Of a stretch of DNA of 64,000 nt, positions 8,654 to 17,822 are shown piece by piece. A model generated the notes under the pieces. The model saw only the letters and a list, made by a program, of their open reading frames with translations, was not told the DNA's origin and searched no databases. Numbering within the stretch: the first letter of the stretch is position 1; each line of letters starts with the position of its first letter. The DNA lies in assembly GCA_028283825.1 (NCBI GenBank), contig JAPWJW010000003.1, forward strand, positions 868,001 to 932,000. The letters are read 5' to 3'. The stretch comes from Azospirillaceae bacterium (GTDB lineage: Bacteria; Pseudomonadota; Alphaproteobacteria; Azospirillales; Azospirillaceae). A program made the position numbers and the translations under genes.

Positions 8654-8682
8654 CTTCGAGGGTGTCTCCTAGGTGCTGGCGA

Positions 8683-9093
8683 TCAGTTGCGCAGCAGGTC
8701 GATGGTCTTGGTCAGCATGGTGCGGGTGGCGTCGATGACGCCCAGGTTAGCCTCGTAGGACCGCTGCGCCTCGCGCATGTCCATCGATTCCACCAGGCCG
8801 TTGACGTTGGGCATCAGCACGTAGCCGTCGGCGTCGGCGCTGGGGTGGCCGGGGTCGAACTTGCGCTGGAAATCACCGCGGTCGACATCGACCTTCTTGA
8901 TGTTGACGGTGTCGATGCCCAGCGACTTGTCCAAGGTGTTGGCGAACAGCACCACCTTGCGGCGGTACGGCAGGTCGCCGGGGCTGGCGGCCGTGCTGTC
9001 GGTGTTGGCCAGGTTCTCCGCGATGACGCGCAGACGGGTGCCCTGCGCCTTCATGCCGGCGGTGGACAACGACAGGGCGTTCATCAAATCCAT
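8683..9093 (-). CDS. flgC: Flagellar proximal rod protein FlgC
   Basis: A 136-residue rod protein with the N-terminal flagellar rod motif (LSLSTAGMKAQGTRLRVIAENLANTD split over two helices), a central PYRRKVVLFAN segment and the C-terminal MREAQRSYEANLGVIDATRT. Typical length. Second gene of the flgBC-fliE run; a GC-rich hairpin lies between it and flgB. Confidence 0.96.
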   Translation of the reverse strand: MDLMNALSLSTAGMKAQGTRLRVIAENLANTDSTAASPGDLPYRRKVVLFANTLDKSLGIDTVNIKKVDVDRGDFQRKFDPGHPSADADGYVLMPNVNGLVESMDMREAQRSYEANLGVIDATRTMLTKTIDLLRN

Positions 9094-9172
9094 GGGAACC
9101 CGTCCTTTTCAAACCTGCGCCCCAACCTTGGGGACACCTGATACCACGCCAAACATCAAGAAGACGTTAACC

Positions 9173-9198
9173 ATAAACCCGCCCGGCAAACCGGGCGG
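9173..9198 (-). terminator. Hairpin between flgB and flgC
   Basis: CCGCCCGG-TTTG-CCGGGCGG (minus strand) is an 8-bp perfect stem followed by GTTTA. The T tract is weak, so partial termination or mRNA processing within the operon is possible. Confidence 0.4.
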
Positions 9199-9203
9199 AG
9201 CCA

Positions 9204-9614
9204 TCAAGTCCCGCTACCCTTGCCCAACGCCGTCTTCAGCATGCCGATCTGCTTGCGGTACAGGTTGGTAAGCGTCTGGAAGTCGATGGAGTTCTGGCCG
9301 ATCTTGTTCATCTGATCCTCAATCACCACCGCGTTGCCGGTGGGAGAGGTCTCATAGGCCGTACGTTCCTTGTCCGCGCGGAAACCGGCCTTGCCCGTGG
9401 TGCTGGCGGCCAGATGGGCGGGGTCGGTCGACACCAGGCCCAAATGCCCCATCTCCCGCATCTCATGCTTGAAGTCGAAGGGCACCAGATCCTGCGCCTG
9501 GTAATTGGGCGTGTCGGAGTTGGAGACGTTCTTGGCCAGCACCTCCTGGCGCTGGTTGTCCCAAGCCATCTTGTCCGACAGCAACCGGAATATGCCCAGG
9601 TTGTTCAGATCCAT
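9204..9614 (-). CDS. flgB: Flagellar proximal rod protein FlgB
   Basis: A 136-residue proximal rod subunit. The N-terminal motif RQEVLAKNVSNSDTPNYQAQ and the C-terminal IDFQTLTNLYRKQIGMLKTAL are characteristic. It is first in the leftward operon flgB-flgC-fliE-(fliQ-fliR-flhB). A sigma-54-type promoter candidate lies about 120 bases upstream. Confidence 0.96.
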   Translation of the reverse strand: MDLNNLGIFRLLSDKMAWDNQRQEVLAKNVSNSDTPNYQAQDLVPFDFKHEMREMGHLGLVSTDPAHLAASTTGKAGFRADKERTAYETSPTGNAVVIEDQMNKIGQNSIDFQTLTNLYRKQIGMLKTALGKGSGT

Positions 9615-10020
9615 GATCGCGCTCTGCCTTACCCCTTAGGGCCCAAGAAAACCGGGAAAATCCGCGTCGTCGCCCCCGAAGGGACAGGCCCAGGCATCCG
9701 TGGTGGTAGGTACCGTCTCCGCAATGGTCTATGCAATCTGCAAGCCATGGGGCGGAGAATCGCTCTAAACCGAATGGGATTCCAGCATTTTTTGCCTGGC
9801 CGCCGGGCCCCGCCGGGAATCATGCCGCGGAGTGGCTGACAAATCGGCACCGGATCCATGCATTTTTCATGCGTCGATTTCTCGCCATTTGCGTCAACCA
9901 GGGCGTTGGCGATACGCTGGCCCCTGCGATGCATAGCCATCTGAAACCCCATATGGGCACCGTGGCCGGACATTCAACCAAGGGCGCCCGGCCGCCATAG
10001 CCCAAAGGAAGCAACCGCCC
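9615..10020. other. Divergent promoter region between flgB and fhlB-like genes
   Basis: A 406-base gap with no credible gene. It holds the sigma-54 candidate for flgB at 9732-9747 (minus) and a weaker GG-N10-GC match at 9907-9921 (plus) ahead of the rightward operon. Confidence 0.6.
9732..9747 (-). promoter_or_regulatory. Sigma-54 (RpoN) promoter candidate for flgB operon
   Basis: Minus strand TGGCTTGCAGATTGCA matches the -24/-12 consensus TGGCACG-N4-TTGCA, with GG-N10-GC spacing exact and both TGGC and TTGCA present. The predicted start site is near 9720, about 105 bases before flgB. Sigma-54 control of rod and hook genes is known in Caulobacter. Confidence 0.7.
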
Positions 10021-10419
10021 TTGGCCCCCGCCGACGATAACAGCGACCAGCCCAAGCGCCAGGTGGCGGTGGCCCTGCAGCACGTGGCGGCGGGCCTGCC
10101 CCGCATCGTCGCCACCGGCCAGGGTGCTGTGGCCGAACAGATCCTGGAACTGGCCTTCGCCAACGGCGTCAAGGTGCGCCAGGATGCGGATCTGGCGGAA
10201 ATCCTGTCGGTGATCGATATCGACAGCGAAATCCCCATTGAGGCGCTGGCGGCGGTGGCGGAAATCCTGGCCCACGTATACCGTGCCAACGGCCGCCTGA
10301 GCAGCGGCACCGCCCCGGGCCAGGCCCCGCAAGGCCCCGCCCCCTATGGTTCGACGACCGGTCCGGCGACTGGTCCGACGCCCGGTTCAACGCCCTTTGG
10401 GACCCCGCCCGTACGATGA
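10021..10419 (+). CDS. FlhB C-terminal-like export switch homologue (FhlB type)
   Basis: A 132-residue protein with only the cytoplasmic EscU/YscU/FlhB C-terminal fold: VAVALQHVAAGLPRIVATG, AEQILELAFANGVKV and IPIEALAAVAEILAHVYR. The NPTH autocleavage motif of FlhB is absent. Such stand-alone domains occur beside flagellar genes in many bacteria and can replace or assist FlhB-C. The tail is Pro/Gly/Thr-rich. The start is TTG with AAAGGAAG upstream. Its stop overlaps the next gene (ATGA). Confidence 0.8.
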   Translation: MAPADDNSDQPKRQVAVALQHVAAGLPRIVATGQGAVAEQILELAFANGVKVRQDADLAEILSVIDIDSEIPIEALAAVAEILAHVYRANGRLSSGTAPGQAPQGPAPYGSTTGPATGPTPGSTPFGTPPVR

Positions 10420-10751
10420 GCACGCCCCCCCTTTCCCCCGAAGCCGAAGCCCTGTCCGGCGCCCTGGACGGCCTGCTGTCCATCCTGCGACAGACCGCCG
10501 ACCTGGTGGCCGCCGGCGACACGGTGGAATTCACCGGCCTGGAAGATGAGGCTACTGCATTATGCAATGCAGTTGTCCAACTGCCACCGCAGGAAGCAAG
10601 GGCCTTCTTGCCCCGACTGGAAGACGTGCTGGCGGCGCTGGAGCGGCTGGAGAATGTGGTGAAACGGTCGAACGACACGACGCAGGCCAAGTCCACGGTG
10701 GGCCGCGCGGCGGCGGCCTATCGCCGGGGCGAGGATCCGGATATCGTCTGA
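10416..10751 (+). CDS. Small helical flagellar-cluster protein
   Basis: A 111-residue, almost entirely alpha-helical acidic protein, translationally coupled to the fhlB-like gene (ATGA) and followed by fliO. Size, helical heptads (LDGLLSILRQTADLVAAGDT, RLEDVLAALERLENVVKR) and location would suit a FlgN/FliT-like export chaperone, but no signature proves it. I would annotate it as a flagellar-locus protein of unknown function. Confidence 0.65.
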   Translation: MSTPPLSPEAEALSGALDGLLSILRQTADLVAAGDTVEFTGLEDEATALCNAVVQLPPQEARAFLPRLEDVLAALERLENVVKRSNDTTQAKSTVGRAAAAYRRGEDPDIV

Positions 10752-10814
10752 CGCCTTCAGTCAGTCCTTCCCCCTGCCCGTTCCGGTTTCCCTGGAAGAA
10801 AAAACACCGCCCTC

Positions 10815-11171
10815 ATGAATTCCGCTGCCTATTACGTCTACGCCGTGCTGATGCTGGCCCTGGTGCTGGGCTTCATCCTGGTCACCGGTTGGCTGGTCCG
10901 CCGGTTCGGGGGTGGCGCGCTGCTGCGCCTGCAAGGCCGCTCGGAACGCCGCCTGGGGGTGGTGGAGGCCATGGCGCTGGACCCACGCCGCCGCCTGGTG
11001 CTGATCCGGCGTGATGGGGCGGAGCACTTGCTTTTGCTGGGCGGCACCCAGGACCTGCACCTGGAAGGTCCCATATGGCCGAACCGGCCAGCCACCCCAG
11101 TGCCCAGTTTCGAAACCGTCCTGAACGAGGCCGCCGCCCCGTCGGCACCCGCCCGGGGACCCGAGTTATGA
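10815..11171 (+). CDS. fliO: Flagellar biosynthesis protein FliO
   Basis: A 118-residue FliO-type assembly factor for FliP. One N-terminal membrane segment (about residues 6-28), a basic linker (RSERRLGVVEAMALDPRRR) and the hallmark beta segment RLVLIRRDGAEHLLLLGG. The stop overlaps the fliP start (ATGA), the conserved fliO-fliP order. Confidence 0.9.
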   Translation: MNSAAYYVYAVLMLALVLGFILVTGWLVRRFGGGALLRLQGRSERRLGVVEAMALDPRRRLVLIRRDGAEHLLLLGGTQDLHLEGPIWPNRPATPVPSFETVLNEAAAPSAPARGPEL

Positions 11172-11956
11172 CGACACCCGTTCCCGCCCCCGTTCCCAGG
11201 CCGCAATCGCGCCTGTTCCGCTGGGGCACGCCGCTGCTGGCCGTGCTGCTGACGGTGGCCGCCTGCCTGTTGGCCCAGGGCGCCTATGCCCAAAGCCTGA
11301 ACCTGGATCTGGGCTCCTCAGGCGGCAGTTCCACCAACCGCATCATCCAGCTGGTGGTGCTGATGACGGTGCTGTCGGTGGCGCCCAGCCTGCTGGTGAT
11401 GATGACCTGCTTCGTGCGCATCATCATCGTGCTGGGTTTCCTGCGCTCCGCCATGGGCACGCAGCAGGTGCCGCCCAACCAGGTGATGCTGAGCCTGGCG
11501 ATGTTCCTCACCTTCTTCATCATGGCGCCGACCTTCCAGGCCTCCTACGACGCCGGCATCAAGCCCATGATCGATGAGCAGGTGGATGAACTGACGGGCC
11601 TGAAGGCGGCCGTCGTGCCCTTCCAGGAATTCATGCTGAAGCACACGCGCGACCGCGACCTTCAGCTGTTCGTCGATATCGCCAAGATCGACAAGGTGAC
11701 CACACCCCAGGCCCTGCCCATCCAGGTGGTCATCCCGGCCTTCATGATCTCGGAACTCAAGCGCTCGTTCGAGATCGGCTTCCTGGTGTTCGTGCCCTTC
11801 CTGGTCATCGACATGGTGGTGTCGTCGGTGCTGCAGTCCATGGGCATGATGATGCTGCCCCCGGCCATGATCTCATTGCCGTTCAAGATCATCTTCTTCG
11901 TGCTGGTGGACGGCTGGTACCTGATCGTCGGCAGCCTGGTGAAGAGTTTCGGGTAG
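11168..11956 (+). CDS. fliP: Flagellar export gate protein FliP
   Basis: Core of the FliPQR export gate. It has an N-terminal signal peptide (about residues 20-41, cleavage near AYA-QS), as usual for FliP, then four membrane helices with the signatures MTCFVRIIIVLGFLRSAMGT, MFLTFFIMAPTF and IPAFMISELKRSFEIGF, and a VDMVVSSVLQSMGMMMLPP-like end. Length 262 is normal. The start at 11168 is fixed by overlap with fliO; the frame is open further upstream. Confidence 0.96.
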   Translation: MTTPVPAPVPRPQSRLFRWGTPLLAVLLTVAACLLAQGAYAQSLNLDLGSSGGSSTNRIIQLVVLMTVLSVAPSLLVMMTCFVRIIIVLGFLRSAMGTQQVPPNQVMLSLAMFLTFFIMAPTFQASYDAGIKPMIDEQVDELTGLKAAVVPFQEFMLKHTRDRDLQLFVDIAKIDKVTTPQALPIQVVIPAFMISELKRSFEIGFLVFVPFLVIDMVVSSVLQSMGMMMLPPAMISLPFKIIFFVLVDGWYLIVGSLVKSFG

Positions 11957-12068
11957 GAAGGCGCCCACCCGAGGCAGTTTGCCGCTGTACGTCAGGAGGC
12001 TTCAGGGATCTAAGTTCATTGCGGGCGTTTCACCGACGCCCCACCACACGAGCCCCGAGTGAGGGAAG

Positions 12069-12509
12069 ATGAAAAAGACTCTGATCAGCAGCGTGCTCGC
12101 TCTGTCCACCCTGGCCATCGCCGCCGGCGCCGCCGCCGAACCGATACCGCAGTGCCCCAAGACCCTGCCGGTTACCGAGACGGTCAAGGACGTGCCGTCC
12201 GGCTTCAAGGCCTATCAGGACGACAACCCGCCCAAGGCGCCGGATGGCAGCCCCATGCCCCTGCCGCTGGTCGCCATCCTGTTCTGGAATGGGGAGCCCA
12301 ACGGCCAACCACCCCTGCCCCCGGCCGGCCAGACCCGTGCCGCCCTGACCTGGAAATTCACCCCGGCGCAGACCCAGAACCTGTGGATGGCCTGCGCCTA
12401 TGACGCGACCGCCATCATGATCGCGTCCAAAATGCCGACCACCATCGGCAGCTGTACGGTGACGCTAACGCCCGATGGCCACATGGCCACCGGCGTCAGC
12501 TGCCAGTAA
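12069..12509 (+). CDS. Small secreted protein, possibly STY0301-like
   Basis: A 146-residue protein with a clear signal peptide (residues 1-23, cleavage AAA-EP) and four cysteines in the mature part, likely two disulfides. The C-terminal half LWMACAYDATAIMIA...GSCTVTLTPDG resembles STY0301-family proteins, whose role is unknown. The start has GAGTGAGGGAAG upstream. It stands alone between fliP and the convergent TPR gene; no link with motility is shown. Confidence 0.6.
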   Translation: MKKTLISSVLALSTLAIAAGAAAEPIPQCPKTLPVTETVKDVPSGFKAYQDDNPPKAPDGSPMPLPLVAILFWNGEPNGQPPLPPAGQTRAALTWKFTPAQTQNLWMACAYDATAIMIASKMPTTIGSCTVTLTPDGHMATGVSCQ

Positions 12510-12518
12510 ACCCGTTTC

Positions 12519-15500
12519 TTATCGTGGACGCTTCGCCGCCCCGCCAGCTGGCGCGGGCGGTGAAGCGGCGGGTTGAGCCGCTGGCTGGCCGCCGGCCGGC
12601 GCCGGCGTGGCGCTGGGCGCGCCCGCCCCTCCCGGCGCAGCGGGCACCGTCGGCGCCCCTTCCCCGGCCGGAGCGGCGGCGGGGGCTTCGCCGGGCACGG
12701 TGGCGCCCTGGGTCTGACGGGTGCGGTAGCTGTCCAGGAAGCCCTTGAACAGGTCGATTTCCTTGACCTGGTTCTGGATGGTGGCGGTGTCCAGCAGGCC
12801 GTTGGCCTCCGTCGGGCGGGTCATCACCTGGAACATGTTGGCATCCGGCCCCTTATCCATGGCCGGACCGAAATCGGCGCGCAGCTTCTGCAAACCCGTG
12901 ATGTCCTGGGCCAACGACAGGGCCACGGCCCGGTTCACCACCAGGCGCGAGGTGTTGGCGTCGATGATGCCCGGCGCGCCATTGGGCCCGGCTGCGGGCG
13001 GCGGGCCGATGACATCGGCCAGGGCCTGGGCCGCCAGGGGCCACTGCTTGGCGTGCCAGGCGATGTCGATGCGCATCAGGTTGGCCGGGCGCGTGTGATC
13101 GGCCGCCAGCAAGGCCACCGCCTCCGGCCCCTTGTCCTGGCGGGACAGGGCGCGGGCGCGCAGCAGGCGCCGTTCCGCCGCCATGGCGTCGGGAATGCCC
13201 GGCACCTCCGACTGGTCCAACGCCGTCAGCGCCTTGTCCGGCTGGTTGTTCAGCAGGCGGATCGCGGCCTCGCGCGTGCCGACCTGGGCCTTCTGTTCCC
13301 CTTGCAGGCGATACTGCACCTGTCGGTCCAGCAGTTCGGCGGCCCGGTCCAGCAGATCCACCTCCACCAGCCGCTCGGCCAGGACGCGGATGACGGTGTC
13401 GCCGTCGGCACCGGGGGGCGTCAGTTCCTTGTACTGCTCATACAGGGACAGGGCTTCCAGCGGCGACATCTTGTCGGCGCCGTTGTGCACGAACAGGCCG
13501 GTGAAGACGTCGGTCATCTGCTTGGTGATCTGCGGCGCCTCGGGACTGTTGGGGAACAGGGTCACCGCGCGCTTCATGGTGTCGAAGGCCTGGGGATATT
13601 CCTCCGCCTTGACGTGCAGGTCGGCCAGGTGCCGCAGGATGTGCAGTTCCAGATCGTCGCCCGTCCAGGCGAAACGCATCTTTTCCATCTGTTCCGCCGC
13701 CTTGGCGGGCGTCAGCTTGCCGGCGGCCAGTTCCTCATCCACCAGGGCCATGCGCGCCTTGGTGCGGTAGAGGCGGTCCGTCCCCTCCGTCGCCTGGTGG
13801 TAGGCCTCGATCGCCTTGTCATGCTCCCCGGCCAGGCGCGCCGCCTCGCCCCGCATGAACTGCACGGCCGTCTCGGCGGGCCCCTTCAGGGCGCCGCGCT
13901 TGGTCAGGCGGTCCAGCAGGCCATTGGCCGTCTCCACGTCCCCCTTGGCCAGCGCCGCCTCGGCCGCCGCCAGGTTGAACTTGGTGTTGAACGGCTCCGG
14001 ATATGTCCGCAGCAGGTCCTTGCGGCTCTGAAACAGCTTGTTGGCGGTGTCGTCGTCGCCGGTGTTGTGGGCGGCGTAGGCGCGCCACAGCGCCACGTCC
14101 GGCTCATTCTGCAAGGCCGGGGCGGACAGATCGTCCAGCCCGTCCTTGTCATCGCCGGTCAGGATGCGGGCGGTGCCGCGCACGGCCGCGAACTCGGCCC
14201 GCTTTTCCAGGTCGGGCTGATCCTTGCGCGCCATTTCCAGCAGGCCCAGCGCCTCATGCCCAAAGCCGTTGCCGGCATAGAAGCGCGCCAGATCCATGCG
14301 TAGCTTGGGCCGGTCGTCCGGCGCCGCCGACGCGACCTCGTTCATCACCTGCTGGCGCCCCTGGATGAAGGCGTTGGTGGCCCCCTTGGGCGCCACCTGG
14401 GTCCAATGCTGGAAATCGAAGAAGCGGTCGGGCTCCGCCACCGGAGGGGGCGGCGTGGCGGACGCGATGTCGGAGGCGGGCGACAGGCGCAGGCCGCCGG
14501 GCACCGTCAGTTCCGCCCCCTCCTTCGCCGGCTGGACCAGCAGCCGCTCATCGATGGGGCGGATGACGACACCCTGTGCCGTGGGCAGGAACTGCGCCTC
14601 GGCATAACCCATCGCCGTCGGCGTACCCTGGGGCGCCGGGCTCATGGGAATGACCTTGAGCGTGTCACCCACCACCGGGTCGGTGAAGGTGAAGACCTTC
14701 ACCGGCGTCGGCGTCTTCACCACTAGGCGCGGTCCCAATGCGAAGTCGGGATCGCTGGTCACCGGCACGGCCGGCGGACGTGGCGCCGGCACATGATCGA
14801 AGGTGATGCGATAGCCCGTGCCCTCGCTGGCCACCCGCGCCTCCAGCACCGTGGGCGCCGGCAGGCGGTAGCCCGAGCCGTTGGGGAAGGTCACCGGCTC
14901 CACCTGGCCCAGGAAGGCCTGCTGCGCGCCCGAGGTGGGCGCGGTGGTTGCCGGTACGGCCCGGTCGAACAGCACGTACAGCCAGCCGGCACGTGCGTAC
15001 ACCGCCACCGCCGCCGGCCCGCCTGGGTCGAACAGCAGCGATGGGCCGGGTGCGGCCGGCGTATCGCCTGCCGCAGGATCGGCCGGTGCTGCCGCGGGGG
15101 CGGCTGTTGGCGCGCCTTCGGGCACGGTCGTGACATTGGGCCGGGGCGCGGCGGCCGGCGGCGGCGCCACATCGTGCTTGCCAGCGTCGGCCGTCTTGGT
15201 TTCCGCCGGTTTGGTTTCGGGGGGCTTGATTTCAACCGGCTTGCCGCCCGCCTTGCCCTCAACGGGCTTGGTTTCAGCGGGCTTGGCCTCGGGGGGGGCT
15301 TCCGCCAGCTTACCTTCGGCCCCCTTGGCCTCGGGCGCCTTGGCTTCAGCGGCCTTGGGCGCCGGGGCAGGGCTTTCGCCGCCCTTGCCGTCCGGCGCCT
15401 TTCCGGCGGCGGCCTTCGCCGCAGCGGCTTCCTTGGCGGCGGCGGCCTCCTTTGCCGCCGCCTCCCGGGCGGCGACCTGCTGCGGCATCTGGTAGAGGGG

Positions 15501-16334
15501 CGGCCCCTCCTTCGCGGCGCGCGGATCGGCGGCCGGCGCCGTCACCGACGGCGGGCCGGCGCTGGTCGCCGGCGCGGGAGCCGTTGCGGCCGCGCCCTCC
15601 GGTTTACCCGCGGGGGGCTTGCCACCAGCCGTCTTATCCGGCGTGGGCTTATCAGCGGGGGCCTTGCCGCCCTCGGCAGGTTTGACCGGCGTCGTATCCC
15701 CTTTTCCGGCCTCCGGTTTCGCCGGCGGCTGGCCGGCCGCGGCCTTGGGGGCATCGCCCTTGTTTTCCGGCGTCGCGGCCGCCGGCGCGCCGGGCTTGCC
15801 ATCACCCACATCGATGACGACCTTGTCGCCCGAGCGCGACTGTTCCACCGTGGCGTTGGGGGCCAGGGTCATGGCGATGGTCAGGCCGGGGCCGCCCGCC
15901 ACCTCCTCCAGCTTGGAAACGCGGGGCACATCGGCCTTGCGGGCCGCCCCCAGTTCGGCCTTGGCCGGCTTGTCGAAATGGATCAGCAGCCGGTCGCCAT
16001 CGCGTTCCAGCGTCGCCTTGACCGGACTGTTCCAGTCGAACACCAGGCGGCTGCGCCCAGGATGCGTGCCGGCGCGCACCGTGACGTTGGGCAGGGCCGG
16101 TGCCGCCTTTTCCGGCGCCGATGGCTTGTCGGCAGCCGGTTTCTCAGCCGCAGGTTTGTCAGCCGCCGGTGTCGCGGTCGTCGGTTTCTCGGCGCCTGGC
16201 TTTTCAGGCGCGGCGGCCGGTTGTTCCGCCGGCGTCGCGGGCTTTTCCTGGGCGAAGGCGCCAGGGCTCCCCAGGGCCAGGACGGCCACCAGGGCGAGAT
16301 GGGGCAGGAAGGGAAAACGCGGACGGACGGTCAT
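12519..16334 (-). CDS. Large periplasmic TPR protein of the motor operon
   Basis: A 1271-residue exported protein, signal peptide to about residue 28 (GAFA-QE). Then come a Lys/Pro/Ala-rich low-complexity stretch, an AMIN-like beta domain (about 80-175, starting NVTVRAGTHPGRSRLVFDW), a second long Ala/Pro/Lys linker (about 175-430), a further beta region, TPR-type helical repeats (about 640-1180) and an Ala/Pro tail. It is the last gene of the fliM operon, overlapping the MotB-like gene by ATGA. With MotE upstream, a role as a MotC-like periplasmic stator partner is attractive, but this is inference; a general cell-envelope TPR role is possible. Confidence 0.75.
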   Translation of the reverse strand: MTVRPRFPFLPHLALVAVLALGSPGAFAQEKPATPAEQPAAAPEKPGAEKPTTATPAADKPAAEKPAADKPSAPEKAAPALPNVTVRAGTHPGRSRLVFDWNSPVKATLERDGDRLLIHFDKPAKAELGAARKADVPRVSKLEEVAGGPGLTIAMTLAPNATVEQSRSGDKVVIDVGDGKPGAPAAATPENKGDAPKAAAGQPPAKPEAGKGDTTPVKPAEGGKAPADKPTPDKTAGGKPPAGKPEGAAATAPAPATSAGPPSVTAPAADPRAAKEGPPLYQMPQQVAAREAAAKEAAAAKEAAAAKAAAGKAPDGKGGESPAPAPKAAEAKAPEAKGAEGKLAEAPPEAKPAETKPVEGKAGGKPVEIKPPETKPAETKTADAGKHDVAPPPAAAPRPNVTTVPEGAPTAAPAAAPADPAAGDTPAAPGPSLLFDPGGPAAVAVYARAGWLYVLFDRAVPATTAPTSGAQQAFLGQVEPVTFPNGSGYRLPAPTVLEARVASEGTGYRITFDHVPAPRPPAVPVTSDPDFALGPRLVVKTPTPVKVFTFTDPVVGDTLKVIPMSPAPQGTPTAMGYAEAQFLPTAQGVVIRPIDERLLVQPAKEGAELTVPGGLRLSPASDIASATPPPPVAEPDRFFDFQHWTQVAPKGATNAFIQGRQQVMNEVASAAPDDRPKLRMDLARFYAGNGFGHEALGLLEMARKDQPDLEKRAEFAAVRGTARILTGDDKDGLDDLSAPALQNEPDVALWRAYAAHNTGDDDTANKLFQSRKDLLRTYPEPFNTKFNLAAAEAALAKGDVETANGLLDRLTKRGALKGPAETAVQFMRGEAARLAGEHDKAIEAYHQATEGTDRLYRTKARMALVDEELAAGKLTPAKAAEQMEKMRFAWTGDDLELHILRHLADLHVKAEEYPQAFDTMKRAVTLFPNSPEAPQITKQMTDVFTGLFVHNGADKMSPLEALSLYEQYKELTPPGADGDTVIRVLAERLVEVDLLDRAAELLDRQVQYRLQGEQKAQVGTREAAIRLLNNQPDKALTALDQSEVPGIPDAMAAERRLLRARALSRQDKGPEAVALLAADHTRPANLMRIDIAWHAKQWPLAAQALADVIGPPPAAGPNGAPGIIDANTSRLVVNRAVALSLAQDITGLQKLRADFGPAMDKGPDANMFQVMTRPTEANGLLDTATIQNQVKEIDLFKGFLDSYRTRQTQGATVPGEAPAAAPAGEGAPTVPAAPGGAGAPSATPAPAGGQPAAQPAASPPAPAGGAAKRPR

Positions 16335-17068
16335 GGCTGGGCCTTTCCGTCCCGGGCGGCATGCTCACGGACGACGATGTCCACCCGGCGTTCGCGGCGG
16401 CGCGCGTCCTTGTCACCGGCCTGCATGGCGCCTTGGGGGCCGGTATCGTCGGCCTGGCCGCGCACGGTGATGGGCTCGGCATAACCGGCGCGGGCCAGCG
16501 CCAGGGCGATGGTGCGGCCGCGCGCCAGCGACAGTTCCCAATTGGACGGATATGTGGAATTGGCGATGAGTGCGGGGTCGGTATGGCCCACCACCTCCAC
16601 CGCGTTGGCGACGTTGCTGACCACGCCGCCCAGGGCGAACAGCACGGCGGAGCCCGCCGATGACAGGGTGGTGGAACCGGGGGCGAACAGCATTTCCTCC
16701 GGCAGGGCGGCGATCAGCCGGTCACCGGCGCGCGTGACGCGGATGGCCGCCAGCGCCGGGTCGGTACCCATCTGGGTTTCCAGCACGCGGCCCAGATATC
16801 CCAGGTCGGTGGCCCGGCCCCGGTCCAGATTGCCGTTGCCGTGCTGTTCGGTGGGCGCGCCGCCGAACAGGGCCTGCAACACCCGGTCGCGCTGCACGTC
16901 CGGCTCGGTCATCCCATACAGCATGACGAAGAACGACAGCATCAGGCAGACGAAATCGGTGAAGGAGATCAGCCAGATGCGCTTGGGCGGCGCGGAGACC
17001 CGCGCCAGCGCCGGCAGGAAGCCGGGCAGCGGGGCCGGCAGGAAATCGGCATCACGGTCGGAAGTCAT
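16331..17068 (-). CDS. MotB/OmpA-family stator protein with plug Asp
   Basis: A 245-residue MotB-type protein. It has one membrane helix (about residues 31-53) reading WLISFTDFVCLMLSFFVMLYG, in which Asp38 matches the proton-carrying Asp of MotB, and an OmpA-like peptidoglycan-binding domain (about 120-240; VEVVGHTDP, NWELSLARGRTIA, RRERRVDIVV). It overlaps both neighbours by ATGA. No motA lies in the window, so the A subunit must be encoded elsewhere. Confidence 0.82.
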   Translation of the reverse strand: MTSDRDADFLPAPLPGFLPALARVSAPPKRIWLISFTDFVCLMLSFFVMLYGMTEPDVQRDRVLQALFGGAPTEQHGNGNLDRGRATDLGYLGRVLETQMGTDPALAAIRVTRAGDRLIAALPEEMLFAPGSTTLSSAGSAVLFALGGVVSNVANAVEVVGHTDPALIANSTYPSNWELSLARGRTIALALARAGYAEPITVRGQADDTGPQGAMQAGDKDARRRERRVDIVVREHAARDGKAQP

Positions 17069-17811
17069 GGCCGCGGCTCCCCACTGGCGGGAAGCGTGGC
17101 GTCGTCCGCACGCCGCACCGGGATGGCCGGCGGCGCCCGGGTATCGCGCACCCGGGCGCGGAACAGGAACCGCACCTTGTCGGCCCCGCCGCTTTCCACC
17201 CCGACGGTCATGGCCGACACCGGCACCCCGGCGGAAACCAGGGTACGGGCCATGGCACCGGCCTGCAGCACCGGCAGGTCCGCACCGGCCTTGCCGCCGT
17301 CGCCCACCAGGAATTCCAGGCCGATCTCCACCCCATACTCCTCATCCGGGCTCAAGGCCTCGGCCATCTGGTGCCATACGCCCTCGCGCCCCGGCAGGAC
17401 GGAAACGGCGGTGGCTCCGCCCTCACCCGGCGTCACGGCGAACAGGCTGCCGGCCGGCATGGTGGCGACCAGGGTGCCGCCCTTGCCGCCCTTGTCGATG
17501 ACAACGTCCGGCATCACGGCCACCAGCCGCTTGCCGACGGCGCCCAGCCGTTCATCCGCCCGGGCCAATGCCGCCTGCGCCTCAGGTCCCGGCAGCACGG
17601 TGACGCCGAAGGCGTCCTGGACCCCCTGGATCACGGCGTCGAACCTGCGATGTTCGAACGTGGACAGCGAGGTAAGCAGGATAAAAAAGGCCAGCAGCAG
17701 GAAAAACACGGACAGATACAAGACGAAGACCCCGCCCTCTTCCTGGACGATCCTGCCCCCCCCGAAACCGAGCCTACCCAAGGGCCCGGGCCTTGATGCC
17801 CCTGCCGTCAT
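17065..17811 (-). CDS. MotB-like membrane protein lacking the plug Asp
   Basis: A 248-residue protein with a single N-terminal helix (about residues 27-47, VFVLYLSVFFLLLAFFILLTS) that aligns with the MotB helix, but Ser34 stands where the proton-binding Asp would be. The periplasmic part is about 200 residues and looks like a weak OmpA/MotB-type domain; typical peptidoglycan-binding motifs are not obvious. It is coupled to the next MotB-like gene (ATGA). It could be a non-conducting stator partner or scaffold. Confidence 0.7.
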   Translation of the reverse strand: MTAGASRPGPLGRLGFGGGRIVQEEGGVFVLYLSVFFLLLAFFILLTSLSTFEHRRFDAVIQGVQDAFGVTVLPGPEAQAALARADERLGAVGKRLVAVMPDVVIDKGGKGGTLVATMPAGSLFAVTPGEGGATAVSVLPGREGVWHQMAEALSPDEEYGVEIGLEFLVGDGGKAGADLPVLQAGAMARTLVSAGVPVSAMTVGVESGGADKVRFLFRARVRDTRAPPAIPVRRADDATLPASGEPRP

Positions 17812-17822
17812 GGCCGCCAGCG

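Noticed and set aside
9907-9921. TGGCGATACGCTGGC as a sigma-54 promoter for the rightward flagellar operon
   Set aside because: GG-N10-GC spacing is right but the -12 element is TGGC rather than TTGC. Too weak to list as a feature.
12573-16484. Long rightward ORFs (over 500 codons) opposite the TPR gene
   Set aside because: High-GC antisense shadows of the real leftward gene: His/Arg/Gly-biased products without any family signature.
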